Positions 51,890 through 60,240 of a stretch of DNA of 64,000 nucleotides are shown here, one piece after another. The first letter of the stretch is position 1. Every line of letters begins with the position of its first letter. The notes below the pieces were generated by a model. The model was not told the origin of the DNA. It did not search any database and saw only the letters and a program-made list of their open reading frames with translations. The position numbers and the translations under genes were made by a program. This stretch comes from an uncultured Oscillospiraceae bacterium (GTDB lineage: Bacteria; Bacillota; Clostridia; Oscillospirales; Oscillospiraceae): the NCBI GenBank assembly GCA_905233385.1, contig CAJOEH010000002.1:1-64000 (forward strand). Reading direction: 5' to 3'.

Positions 51890-52729
51890 TTGAAGATTTG
51901 GGAAGCGATCCTGTACGGTCTGTTCGGCGGCGTGTCCGAGCTGCTGCCGATTTCCTATACGGGGCACTACGCGATCCTGCGCAGTGCGTTCAATCTGACG
52001 CCGCTGAACGAGGGCGGCGGGTACTATATCCGTCTGGCGATCTGCCTCGGTGTGATCCTTGCGATCAATATCGCCTTCCGTCCGGAATCGCGGACGCTCG
52101 GCAGGGAAGTCGTGCGGATCACCGGCATCAAGAAGCGCAGACGCAGCGAGATCTATGATCGCCTGCGCGTGCGGAGCATCGTGATCGGGCTGTTCGCTTT
52201 GCTGCCGCTGCTGCTCTCGCTGATCTTCGCGACGGTGGTCGACCATTTTTCCGGCCTCGTTTACGTCGCTCTGCTCTTTACGCTGAACGGCCTGATCCTC
52301 TTTTTCTGCTTCCGCACCAGCGAAGGCGGCAAGAACGAACGCCGCGTGGTCTTGTCCGACATGCTCTGGATCGGCTTTTGCAGAGCCTTCTGGGTACTGC
52401 CGGGTCTGTCCTCGCTGGGGATCTCGCTCTCCGTCGGCAGAGTGCGCGGACTGAAAGCGGAGTACAACGTCCGCGTCGCCTATATGCTGACCCTCGCGTT
52501 TGAATGCGTCGCGATCTTCTATCATCTGATCCGCGCGTTTCTCTATGGCTCGTTCACGTTCAGCCTTCTGCTGCCGATGCTGTTTACGATCGTTTTCGCA
52601 GGCGCGGCGGGCTACTTCGCGATCCAGTATTTCCGCTATCTGATGCAGCGGAACAAGCTCAATCTCTTTGCATATTACAGTTGGGAAGCCGCCGCGATCG
52701 TGCTGATCCTGGCACTCATCAACTCGTAA
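51890..52729 (+). CDS. UppP/BacA-like membrane protein, divergent
   Basis: A 279-residue polytopic membrane protein related to undecaprenyl-diphosphate phosphatase, which recycles the peptidoglycan lipid carrier. The first signature reads GGVSELLPISYTGHYAI and the second LPGLSSLGIS. Compared with E. coli BacA, the first catalytic Glu is Gly13 here and the Arg of PGFSRSG is Ser175, while the second Glu (Glu17) and His26 are kept. The start is a TTG at 51890 with GAGGAGA about 10 bases upstream. It lies between the TepA-like and ftsK genes. It may be a non-catalytic or altered paralogue. Confidence 0.78.
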   Translation: MKIWEAILYGLFGGVSELLPISYTGHYAILRSAFNLTPLNEGGGYYIRLAICLGVILAINIAFRPESRTLGREVVRITGIKKRRRSEIYDRLRVRSIVIGLFALLPLLLSLIFATVVDHFSGLVYVALLFTLNGLILFFCFRTSEGGKNERRVVLSDMLWIGFCRAFWVLPGLSSLGISLSVGRVRGLKAEYNVRVAYMLTLAFECVAIFYHLIRAFLYGSFTFSLLLPMLFTIVFAGAAGYFAIQYFRYLMQRNKLNLFAYYSWEAAAIVLILALINS

Positions 52730-52741
52730 GGAGGAAAATGA

Positions 52742-55237
52742 ATGGCTAATCAATCGAAAAACAAGAAGAAAGCCTCGCAGTCGAGCAGGCATGTGAGCGC
52801 GACGAAACGCGAGCAGCAGAACCGCAGGGAGTTTACCGGCATCCTGCTGCTGCTTGTCGCGATCCTTGCGTTTCTGTGCTGTATCCCTGCGGACGCGTTT
52901 CTGCTTTCCTCCGGCGCCGCGCTGGTAGGCGGCCTGTTCGGACAGGTCGGACGCTACATACTGCCGATCATCCTGATCGCTGCGGCGATCATCCTGTTCA
53001 AGAGCAAGGACAAGCCCGTCAAGCTGCGGATTTTCTGCCTGTTTACTCTGATCATCACGCTTTCCGGCATTGCCCACATCTTCCATGAGATCCTTTCCGG
53101 CACAGAGACGGATCTGTCGCTTAAGGCGCTCTGGGAAGGGGGAAAGAACTGGTCGAGCGGCGGCCTGATCCCCGGCTTTGCCGCCGAAGTGCTGGAAGCC
53201 GCGATCCGTAAGATCGGCGCGCTGATCTTCTTCCTGATCCTGCTGATCCTGCAGGGCATGACCTGCTTCGGCATCACGCTCAACAGCCTGATCACCGCGA
53301 TCAAGAACCGCCCGCCGATGCCGAAGGAAGAACCCGCGCCCGTGCAGGAAGTCGATCCAGCGGAACGCCTGGTCAATCACGTGCAGAATAAGCGGATCGA
53401 ACGCTACGAGCGCAGACATCCCGTCAAAGTCTCCGATTTCGACCTGCCGGTCGACGATCCTCCCGGCCTGAAGGAAAAGAAGAGCAGAAGGAGCCGCGCG
53501 CAGAGCGAAGAACAGCCGCCTGTCGAAGAAAAGCCGATGCCGCTGATCGACGCGGAGAAAAAGCAGGTCACGATTGACGAGATCGAGCTGCACGCCGCGC
53601 CCGTTCCGCCGCAGCTCGCGTCACAGCCTGCTGCGCAGGCGCCGGAGAAGATCAAAAAGGGCGAAACAGAATCAGAGGCGGAAGAGATCTCTCACGAGAT
53701 CGAAAAGCACGCCGAAGAAAAGGCGCTGGAATATAAATTCCCGTCGATCAGCCTGCTGGATCTTCGCCGTCAGAGCACGGTCGACGCGACCGGCGAAATG
53801 CGCGAAAATTCCGAGCGTCTTGCCGACACGCTGAAAAGCTTCGGCATCGAACCGCATATCGTCGACGTCATCCGCGGCCCGTCCGTCACGCGCTACGAGC
53901 TGGAGCTCGAGCGCGGCGTGAAGCTCTCCAAGATCACGAACCTCGCGGACGATATCGCCCTGTCGCTCGGCGCGACCGGCGTGCGCATCTCCGCGATCCC
54001 GGACAAGATCTCCGTCGTCGGTATCGAGGTGCCGAATAAGGCGATCAACGTGGTCTACGCCCGCGAGGTCATCGACTCCCCGGCGTTCAAGAACAACAAG
54101 TCCAAGATCTCCTTCGCCGTCGGCAAGGACATCAGCGGCAACTGCATTGTCGGCGATATCGCCAAGCTGCCGCATATGCTGATCGCCGGCACGACCGGCT
54201 CCGGCAAGTCCGTCTGCATGAACACCCTCATCCTGTCGCTGCTCTACAAGGCGAAGCCGGACGAGGTCAAGCTCATCATGGTCGACCCGAAGATGGTCGA
54301 GCTGGGCGTCTACAACGGCATTCCGCATCTTCTGATCCCGGTCGTGACCGACCCGAAGAAGGCGGCCGGCGCGCTGCAGTGGACCGTCACCGAAATGCTG
54401 CGGCGTTATCGCCTGATGTCCGAAGAGGGCGTCCGCGATATCGAATCGTATAACAAGTCGATCGTCAACGATCCCGACCAGCAGCCGCTGCCGCAGATCG
54501 TCGTCGTCATCGACGAGCTCGCCGACCTGATGATCGCCGCGGCGAAAGAAGTCGAAGAATCCATCTGCCGCATCGCGCAGATGGGCCGTGCGTCCGGCAT
54601 CCATCTCGTCATCGCGACCCAGCGTCCGTCCGCGGACGTCATCACCGGCCTGATGAAGGCGAATATCCCGTCGCGGATCGCATTTGCCGTAGCCTCCGCG
54701 ATGGAATCCCGCATCATTCTGGATACGCAGGGCGCGGAAAAGCTCGTCGGCAAGGGCGACATGCTCTTCGCGCCGCTCGGACAGGGTAAGCCGAAGCGCA
54801 TCCAGGGCTGTTTCATCACTGATGAGGAAGTGCAGGCTGTCGTTGCCTCCATCAAGGCGCAGTCGAAGAGCAATTACTCAACGGAAATCATGGCGCAGAT
54901 CGATAAGAGCGCGGAGCAGACGGGAAAATCATCTTCCGCTGCCGCCGCTTCCGACGCGCCGAACAGCGCGGACGCGAGCGAGGGAGACGAGCTGCTGCCC
55001 GCCGCCGTTGAGGTCATATTGGAGACCGGACAGGCTTCCGTCTCCATGCTCCAGCGCCGCCTGAAGCTCGGCTACGCAAGAGCCGCGCGGATCGTGGACG
55101 AGATGGAGGAACGCGGCATCGTCGGCCCCTTCGAGGGCGCGAAACCGCGGCAGCTCCTGATCACGAAAGAACAGTGGGCGCAGATGCAGAACGGCACTTA
55201 CGACCCCAACCCTCCGGTGGAGGAAGAAATCCCGTAG
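52742..55237 (+). CDS. DNA translocase FtsK/SpoIIIE
   Basis: An 831-residue DNA pump for chromosome segregation at division or into the forespore. Four membrane helices lie within residues 35-185, followed by a charged Pro/Glu/Lys linker, the motor domain with Walker A AGTTGSGKSV and Walker B VVVIDELADLM, and the C-terminal gamma winged-helix domain (about 755-820), which reads DNA polarity sites. AAGGAGG precedes the ATG. Only one copy is in the window; whether it serves as FtsK or SpoIIIE cannot be told. Confidence 0.95.
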   Translation: MANQSKNKKKASQSSRHVSATKREQQNRREFTGILLLLVAILAFLCCIPADAFLLSSGAALVGGLFGQVGRYILPIILIAAAIILFKSKDKPVKLRIFCLFTLIITLSGIAHIFHEILSGTETDLSLKALWEGGKNWSSGGLIPGFAAEVLEAAIRKIGALIFFLILLILQGMTCFGITLNSLITAIKNRPPMPKEEPAPVQEVDPAERLVNHVQNKRIERYERRHPVKVSDFDLPVDDPPGLKEKKSRRSRAQSEEQPPVEEKPMPLIDAEKKQVTIDEIELHAAPVPPQLASQPAAQAPEKIKKGETESEAEEISHEIEKHAEEKALEYKFPSISLLDLRRQSTVDATGEMRENSERLADTLKSFGIEPHIVDVIRGPSVTRYELELERGVKLSKITNLADDIALSLGATGVRISAIPDKISVVGIEVPNKAINVVYAREVIDSPAFKNNKSKISFAVGKDISGNCIVGDIAKLPHMLIAGTTGSGKSVCMNTLILSLLYKAKPDEVKLIMVDPKMVELGVYNGIPHLLIPVVTDPKKAAGALQWTVTEMLRRYRLMSEEGVRDIESYNKSIVNDPDQQPLPQIVVVIDELADLMIAAAKEVEESICRIAQMGRASGIHLVIATQRPSADVITGLMKANIPSRIAFAVASAMESRIILDTQGAEKLVGKGDMLFAPLGQGKPKRIQGCFITDEEVQAVVASIKAQSKSNYSTEIMAQIDKSAEQTGKSSSAAAASDAPNSADASEGDELLPAAVEVILETGQASVSMLQRRLKLGYARAARIVDEMEERGIVGPFEGAKPRQLLITKEQWAQMQNGTYDPNPPVEEEIP

Positions 55238-55242
55238 TTCTA

Positions 55243-55274
55243 TGTGTTGCTGCTCATAATCGGGCAGCAACACA
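55243..55274 (+). terminator. Hairpin after the FtsK/SpoIIIE gene
   Basis: An 11-bp perfect stem tgtgttgctgc / gcagcaacaca with a 10-base loop begins six bases after the stop codon. No T-run follows, so it may be a processing or attenuation hairpin, or an RNA-stabilising structure, before the ECF gene. Confidence 0.55.
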
Positions 55275-55327
55275 TCGCGCTAAATTATTTGCGTTGCATC
55301 CTAAACGGAGCGACAGCAGGAGGAAAA

Positions 55328-55918
55328 ATGAAAACAAAAAGATTTGACACCCGGCAGATCACCCTCGCAGCGATCCTGACCGCGATCGTCGTGGTCCTGC
55401 AGCTCATCGCAAACTACGTTCAGCCCGTTCCCGGCGTTTCGATCACCTTTGTTCTCGTGCCGGTTATCATCGGCGCGGCGCTGCTCGGCGTTTGGGTCGG
55501 CGCGTGGCTCGGCTTTATCTTCGGCGCGGTCGTATTGATCGGCGGAGCTTCGGTCTTCTTAGCGATCAGTTGGCCCGGAACCGTCATTACCGTGCTGGTA
55601 AAAGGCTGCTGCGCGGGGCTGGCCGCCGGACTGACCTACCGGCTTCTGGAACGGTTCAATCAATACCTGGCTGTGTTCGCGGCAGCGATCATTTGCCCGG
55701 TCGTGAACACCGGCCTGTTCCTGGTAGGCTGCCGCCTGTTCTTTTGGGAAACGATCCAAAGTTGGGGCGCAGCGGCAGGCTACGAGAACACCTTCGCCTT
55801 TATGATTCTCGGTCTTGCCGGCGTCAATTTCCTGATTGAGCTCGGCATCAATATGCTGCTTGCGCCGACGATCCTTCGAATCATCAATTTGAGAAAACAA
55901 AAGAAGAATAGCAAATAA
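55328..55918 (+). CDS. ECF transporter S component, substrate unknown
   Basis: A 196-residue membrane protein with five or six hydrophobic segments. TRQITLAAILTAIVVVLQL at the N terminus and CPVVNTGLFLVGC in the second half are typical of ECF-type vitamin transporter substrate-binding subunits. The energising EcfA, EcfA' and EcfT are shared components encoded elsewhere. AGGAGGA precedes the ATG at 55328. There is no riboswitch or vitamin gene nearby to name the substrate. It is followed by a terminator. Confidence 0.85.
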   Translation: MKTKRFDTRQITLAAILTAIVVVLQLIANYVQPVPGVSITFVLVPVIIGAALLGVWVGAWLGFIFGAVVLIGGASVFLAISWPGTVITVLVKGCCAGLAAGLTYRLLERFNQYLAVFAAAIICPVVNTGLFLVGCRLFFWETIQSWGAAAGYENTFAFMILGLAGVNFLIELGINMLLAPTILRIINLRKQKKNSK

Positions 55919-55934
55919 TATCATTCGAACCCTT

Positions 55935-55960
55935 TAGAGCGCTGCTTCGGCAGCGCTCTA
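55935..55960 (+). terminator. Terminator after the ECF gene
   Basis: An 11-bp stem tagagcgctgc / gcagcgctcta with a TTCG tetraloop is followed by ATTATTTATATT, 17 bases after the stop codon. Confidence 0.88.
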
Positions 55961-56009
55961 ATTATTTATATTCAAACGAGAAAAATGCGATAACGGGAAG
56001 GAAGAAAGT

Positions 56010-56135
56010 GTGAAAGAAACCCAGGAGGGGTGTCTTTCACGTTCAATAAAACCGGGTTTTCATACTTTTTGGAAGTATGAAAACCCGCTCAGCGTGTCAA
56101 CACGCTGTGCGCTGCCGATGCAGCGCTCTTTTTTT
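56010..56135 (+). other. Run of hairpins upstream of spoIIIAA
   Basis: Four inverted repeats follow each other: gtgaaaga ... tctttcac (56010-56040, with AGGAGG in its loop), a 15-bp perfect stem cgggttttcatactt / aagtatgaaaacccg (56053-56087), agcgtg / cacgct (56091-56106), and gcgctgc / gcagcgc followed by TCTTTTTTTTG (56109-56135). The last is an intrinsic terminator. The whole could be a small structured RNA or a leader. No gene with support is present between 55919 and 56184. Confidence 0.6.
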
Positions 56136-56184
56136 GTTCTTCCGCACCACTTGTCCGCATAGAGTATGGCAGGAGTGAATTGCA

Positions 56185-57051
56185 GTGGACGAAGTCAGAC
56201 AGGCATGCGCGGTCTGCCCGCCGGAGGTGCTGGAAGCGATCCTTCGGCAGTCTTTCGCGCGGGATATCGAGGAGATCCGCCTGCGGAACGGGCAATCGAT
56301 ATCCGTAACCGTTCGCGGAGAAGAACGGAAGATCCAATCGCCGGTCGTGACAGGGCAATGGTTAGAGGATACCATAGCGCGGGCGACCGGACATGCCGTG
56401 TTCTCCGCACAGCACATGCTGAAAAACGGCTTCGTCACCGTTGCGGGCGGACATCGGCTCGGAATCTGCGGAACGGCAATCGTTCACGGAGATGAGATCA
56501 GCGGCTTCAAAGAGATCTCCTCCGTCAATCTCCGCATCGCGCGGCAGATCGGCGGGATCGCCTCGAAAACCGCGGACGCGCTTTGGCTCAATCCGCGTTC
56601 CGCGCTGATCATCGGCGCGCCGGGCGTCGGGAAGACGACCCTGCTGCGCGACCTGATCCGCCAGCTTTCAGACCGATTCTCGTTTCGGATCGGCGTCGCC
56701 GACGAGCGTATGGAGCTCGGCGCGTCTTTTAATGGCAGACCGCAGTTCGACCTCGGCACGCACACGGACGTGCTCTCCGGCATGCGGAAGGAGACCGCTG
56801 TGGAATATCTGCTCCGCACGATGAGCCCGCAGTGGATCGCCGTGGACGAGATCACGGCGGCGGAGGACATCGAGACCATGCTGCGCGCTTCCTACTGCGG
56901 CGTCAGCTTTCTCGCGACCGCACACGCGGCAGACCGCGAGGATCTCCGACATCGCGAGCTTTACCGCAGGCTTTTGTCGTGCGGTATCTTTGAAAATCTT
57001 GTCACGATCCGCAGGGATCGCACCGTCGTGACGGAAAGGATGTCCACATGA
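56185..57051 (+). CDS. spoIIIAA: Stage III sporulation protein AA
   Basis: SpoIIIAA is the ATPase of the channel that links mother cell and forespore. The 288-residue protein has Walker A GAPGVGKTTLLRDL near residue 145 and a Walker B-like WIAVDEITA; FVTVAGGHRLGICG is a family marker. The start is a GTG at 56185 with AGGAG nine bases upstream. It is related to secretion ATPases. It heads the operon and overlaps spoIIIAB by four bases (ATGA). Confidence 0.95.
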   Translation: MDEVRQACAVCPPEVLEAILRQSFARDIEEIRLRNGQSISVTVRGEERKIQSPVVTGQWLEDTIARATGHAVFSAQHMLKNGFVTVAGGHRLGICGTAIVHGDEISGFKEISSVNLRIARQIGGIASKTADALWLNPRSALIIGAPGVGKTTLLRDLIRQLSDRFSFRIGVADERMELGASFNGRPQFDLGTHTDVLSGMRKETAVEYLLRTMSPQWIAVDEITAAEDIETMLRASYCGVSFLATAHAADREDLRHRELYRRLLSCGIFENLVTIRRDRTVVTERMST

Positions 57052-57554
57052 TTCGTTTGGTCGGCGCGGCAATGATCATACTCGGCGCGGGGAGCTTCGG
57101 CGTCGCGAAGACCGCGCAGTTCTACCGGCAGCAGCGGCAGCTCCGTGCCTTTCTGAACGCTCTTGAGATCCTGCAATGCGAACTGGACTATACGCTCTAT
57201 CCGCTCCCGAAGCTTTGCCGGATCACGGCGGAACGATGTGAACGGGTCTGCGCGGACTTCCTGCGCAGGTATGCCGATTCTCTGGACGGCGGCGCATGCA
57301 GAAGCGCTGCCGCGCGGGAGGCGCTCATCGCAGTTAAGTGCGTTTTGCCGCCGGACGCGTGTATAGCGGTCCTCGAACTGTTCAGCGCGTTGGGTCGTTA
57401 CGACCTGGAGGGAGAGACGAATTTGCTAAAACTGACGCAGTACCGTCTGAAAGCCGCGCTCGAACGCGGCGAGACGGAAAAGCGGCCCATGGTGAAGGGC
57501 TACGCCGTATTAGGCCTCTGCACCGGCGCGGCGGTCGCGATCCTGCTGGTGTGA
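57048..57554 (+). CDS. spoIIIAB: Stage III sporulation protein AB
   Basis: A 168-residue protein similar to type II secretion GspF-like components. It has one N-terminal helix (AAMIILGAGSFGVAK), a helical soluble middle with LNALEILQCELDYTLYPLP, and a C-terminal membrane helix (AVLGLCTGAAVAILLV). It is part of the SpoIIIA-SpoIIQ channel in the mother cell membrane. It overlaps spoIIIAA and ends three bases before spoIIIAC. Confidence 0.92.
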   Translation: MIRLVGAAMIILGAGSFGVAKTAQFYRQQRQLRAFLNALEILQCELDYTLYPLPKLCRITAERCERVCADFLRRYADSLDGGACRSAAAREALIAVKCVLPPDACIAVLELFSALGRYDLEGETNLLKLTQYRLKAALERGETEKRPMVKGYAVLGLCTGAAVAILLV

Positions 57555-57557
57555 TGC

Positions 57558-57752
57558 ATGGATATCGATCTGATCTTCAAAATCGCCGCCGTCGGGATCA
57601 TCGTTTCCATTCTGAATCAGGTCCTTGTCCGTTCCGGCAGAGAGGAGCAGGCGACGATGACGACTCTCGCCGGCCTCGTCGTCGTTCTGATCATCGTTGT
57701 GCAGAAGGTCGCCGATCTGTTCGACCTTGTGAAAGGCCTGTTTCATTTCTGA
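57558..57752 (+). CDS. spoIIIAC: Stage III sporulation protein AC
   Basis: A 64-residue protein with two membrane helices. MDIDLIFKIAAVGIIVSILNQVL and the second helix around LAGLVVVLIIVVQKVADL are the family pattern. It is part of the SpoIIIA channel. The stop overlaps the spoIIIAD start (TGATG). Confidence 0.94.
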   Translation: MDIDLIFKIAAVGIIVSILNQVLVRSGREEQATMTTLAGLVVVLIIVVQKVADLFDLVKGLFHF

Positions 57753-58144
57753 TGCTGAGTTTTTTGCAGGCGACGGTGATCGGTATCGTGACGGTCCTGC
57801 TGACCGCTATGCTGCGAAAAAACAGCCAGGAGCTCGGGATCCTGCTGACGCTTGCCGCCTGCGTGCTGATCGGGCTGCTGCTCGTGCGGCTCGCGGAGCC
57901 CGTCGTCGAGTTTCTGGCAAAGCTGCGCAATATCGCGGGACTGGACAAGACTCTGACCGAGCCGATCCTGAAAACCATCGGCATCGGACTTATCACGCAG
58001 ATCGGCGCGACGGTCTGCGCGGACGCCGGTGAGAACGCGATCGCCAAACTGATCGAGGTCTGCGGCGGCGTTCTCGCGCTCTACGTTTCGCTTCCTCTGA
58101 TGGAGGCGGTACTTTCACTGATCGACACGATGACGGGAGGATAA
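57752..58144 (+). CDS. spoIIIAD: Stage III sporulation protein AD
   Basis: A 130-residue membrane protein with four predicted helices. MLSFLQATVIGIVTVLL at the start, and TIGIGLITQIGATVCADAGENAIA, the most conserved stretch of the family, lie in order. The start at 57752 overlaps the spoIIIAC stop; the frame is open further upstream but only as an out-of-frame shadow of spoIIIAB and spoIIIAC. It ends one base before spoIIIAE. Confidence 0.94.
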   Translation: MLSFLQATVIGIVTVLLTAMLRKNSQELGILLTLAACVLIGLLLVRLAEPVVEFLAKLRNIAGLDKTLTEPILKTIGIGLITQIGATVCADAGENAIAKLIEVCGGVLALYVSLPLMEAVLSLIDTMTGG

Positions 58145-58145
58145 C

Positions 58146-59222
58146 GTGAAACGGGTCATTCTGGCGCTGCTTGTCCTGCTTCTTCTGACGCTGCCGGTAT
58201 GCGCCGCGGAGGAGATCGGCATTGAGACCGACGGCTTGGAGCAGGAGCTTCCAGAGGAAGCGGAGGAACTCATGCCGGACATCTCCGTGCGGGAAGACGC
58301 CGATCTCTGGGGCGGCGTGAAAAATGTCTTTATTCGCGCACTTCTCAAAACGGATGACAGCCTGAAAAGCGGGCTGCGCCTCTGCGCGGTCCTGATCGGA
58401 CTCGTTACGCTCTGCGCCGTCGCGGAGATGTCGTCCGTGAGCAGATTCGGCGGCGCGGTCAGCGCGGCCGGCGCGTTGGGGATCACCGCCGCGTTTATCG
58501 GTTCCTTTCACGCGATGGTGTCGATGTCGCAGGAGACGATCCGGTCGCTTTCCGATTACAGCATGTGCCTGATGCCGGCGCTTGCCGCCGCGACGGCGAT
58601 GAGCGGGAGCGTGACCGCCGCGTCCGCGCTGCACGCGGGAACGCTGCTGCTCTCGGAGGTGCTGATGCAGCTCATCAGCAGGCTGTTGATCCCGGGCGTG
58701 TTTTTCTATCTCGCGGTCGCCGCTGCGGAAGCCGCGCTTTCCAGCGACGCGCTGAAAGAATTGCGGGAATTCATCGGCTGGCTGATCTCGAAAAGTCTGC
58801 GGATCATGGTATATTTCTTTCTGGCGTTTCTCTCTGTCACGGGCGTCGTCAGCGGCACGGCGGACGCCGTCGCCGTCAAGACGGCAAAGGCCGCGATGTC
58901 CGGCATGGTCCCGGTGGTCGGCGGGATGATCTCCGACGCTTCGGAGAGCCTGCTGGCGAGCGCGGCGGTCATCAAAAACTCGATCGGCGTGTTCGGCATG
59001 ATCGCGGTCCTCGCGATCTGCATTCTGCCGTTCCTGAAAGTCGGGGTGCAATACCTGCTGCTCAAAGTGACCGCCGCGGTCAGCGGGTCGGTCGGCCTGA
59101 AGCCGCACGTCGCGCTCCTGAAATACTTCTCGACGGCTATGGGCTATCTGCTCGCGATGTGCGGCACCTGCGGCTTTCTCCTGCTGATCTCGGGCGTGTG
59201 TTTCATCAAGGCGGCCGTGTGA
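58146..59222 (+). CDS. spoIIIAE: Stage III sporulation protein AE
   Basis: A 358-residue polytopic membrane protein of the SpoIIIA channel. It has a signal-like N terminus (LALLVLLLLTLPVCAAEE), an acidic stretch, then seven or so helices; VPVVGGMISDASESLLASA is the most conserved motif, followed by ILPFLKVGVQYLLLKVTAAV. GGGAGGA precedes the start. It overlaps spoIIIAF by one base (TGATG). Confidence 0.94.
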   Translation: MKRVILALLVLLLLTLPVCAAEEIGIETDGLEQELPEEAEELMPDISVREDADLWGGVKNVFIRALLKTDDSLKSGLRLCAVLIGLVTLCAVAEMSSVSRFGGAVSAAGALGITAAFIGSFHAMVSMSQETIRSLSDYSMCLMPALAAATAMSGSVTAASALHAGTLLLSEVLMQLISRLLIPGVFFYLAVAAAEAALSSDALKELREFIGWLISKSLRIMVYFFLAFLSVTGVVSGTADAVAVKTAKAAMSGMVPVVGGMISDASESLLASAAVIKNSIGVFGMIAVLAICILPFLKVGVQYLLLKVTAAVSGSVGLKPHVALLKYFSTAMGYLLAMCGTCGFLLLISGVCFIKAAV

Positions 59223-59701
59223 TGGAGAATATCAGAAGCTATTTGGTCTCCGTTGTCGCGGTTTGCATGATCACGGTCGCCGCCGACGTGCTGATCCAGA
59301 AAAGCGCGCTGAAAAAGATCGCGCGGCTGATCGGCGGGATCCTGGTCCTGCTGACGGCGATCCGTCCGCTCCTGTCGGTCGACATGAAGACAGTCGGCGC
59401 GTATCTCGAGACCTTCAGCGCGAACGCGCAATTCGACACGGACGAGATCGAACGCACGCAGCAGGGGCTGATGCGGCGGCAGGTGAAGCAGTCCGCGGAA
59501 GCCTATATCGAGAACGAGGCGAAGTCGCTCGGCGGCACCTTGCAGGCGGAGGTCACGCTTTCGGACGGAGAATACCCGGTCCCGGTCGGCGTAGTCCTAA
59601 CCGGCACGATGACGGCGGAGCAGGTGCAGACGGTCAGCGCCGTGATCGAGACTGCGCTTGGCATTTCGGCGGATCGGCAGGAATGGAGGTTATATGGCTG
59701 A
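59222..59701 (+). CDS. spoIIIAF: Stage III sporulation protein AF
   Basis: A 159-residue protein with two N-terminal membrane helices (SVVAVCMITVAADVLI and LIGGILVLLTAIRPLL) and a soluble C-terminal domain of about 100 residues, the ring-building-like fold of SpoIIIAF. The sequence between, KSALKKIARL, is typical. It starts in the spoIIIAE stop and overlaps spoIIIAG by eight bases. Confidence 0.92.
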   Translation: MENIRSYLVSVVAVCMITVAADVLIQKSALKKIARLIGGILVLLTAIRPLLSVDMKTVGAYLETFSANAQFDTDEIERTQQGLMRRQVKQSAEAYIENEAKSLGGTLQAEVTLSDGEYPVPVGVVLTGTMTAEQVQTVSAVIETALGISADRQEWRLYG

Positions 59702-60227
59702 TTGGAAGGAGCTTCCGCGGAAGCTGATCGCGCAGCTCAAAAAGTATAAATACGCAGTATTGGTCTTTATGATCGGGATCGCGCTCCTGCTTCTGCCGAT
59801 CGGAAAAACCTCGAAATCGTCCGAGGAGACGCCGCGCGAAGAAACGCAATCGGACGAGGAATACCTGCGTTCGATGGAGGAACGACTGGCGGCGCTGCTC
59901 TCGCAGATCAACGGCGCGGGCGAGGTGCAGGTCATGCTGACCATGCAGACCGGCAGCCGCACGGAATATCAGTTCGATACGCAGGTCTCCAGCGACACCG
60001 ACGGCACGGAAAACCGCAGCAGCGAGGAACGGAAAACGGTGATTTTGTCCGAGGGGAGCGCATATGATAAAGCAGCAGTATCCGCAGTGCGGTATCCGCA
60101 GTTTCAGGGCGCGCTGATCGTCTGCGAGGGTGCGGATCATCCTGCTGTCCGGCTCGACCTGATCCACGCGGTATCGGCGCTGACCGGCCTGAACAGCAGC
60201 CGTATCACGGTAGTCAAATTAAAATGA
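59694..60227 (+). CDS. spoIIIAG: Stage III sporulation protein AG
   Basis: A 177-residue protein with one membrane helix (YAVLVFMIGIALLLLPIG) near residues 20-37 and a periplasm-like domain that forms a ring in the intermembrane space. YLRSMEERLAALLSQINGAGEVQVMLT is the family segment. GGAGG lies five bases before the ATG at 59694, which sits inside the end of spoIIIAF. Confidence 0.94.
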   Translation: MADWKELPRKLIAQLKKYKYAVLVFMIGIALLLLPIGKTSKSSEETPREETQSDEEYLRSMEERLAALLSQINGAGEVQVMLTMQTGSRTEYQFDTQVSSDTDGTENRSSEERKTVILSEGSAYDKAAVSAVRYPQFQGALIVCEGADHPAVRLDLIHAVSALTGLNSSRITVVKLK

Positions 60228-60240
60228 TGGAGGAAAAGCG

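Noticed and set aside
56041-56068. Sigma-E type promoter for spoIIIAA at CATACTTT
   Set aside because: The -10-like CATACT lies within a perfect hairpin and no -35 match stands at the needed distance.
56030-56080. Short leader peptide of 16 codons starting at a GTG after AGGAGGG
   Set aside because: The Shine-Dalgarno is only one base from the GTG, and the sequence is better explained as hairpin arms.
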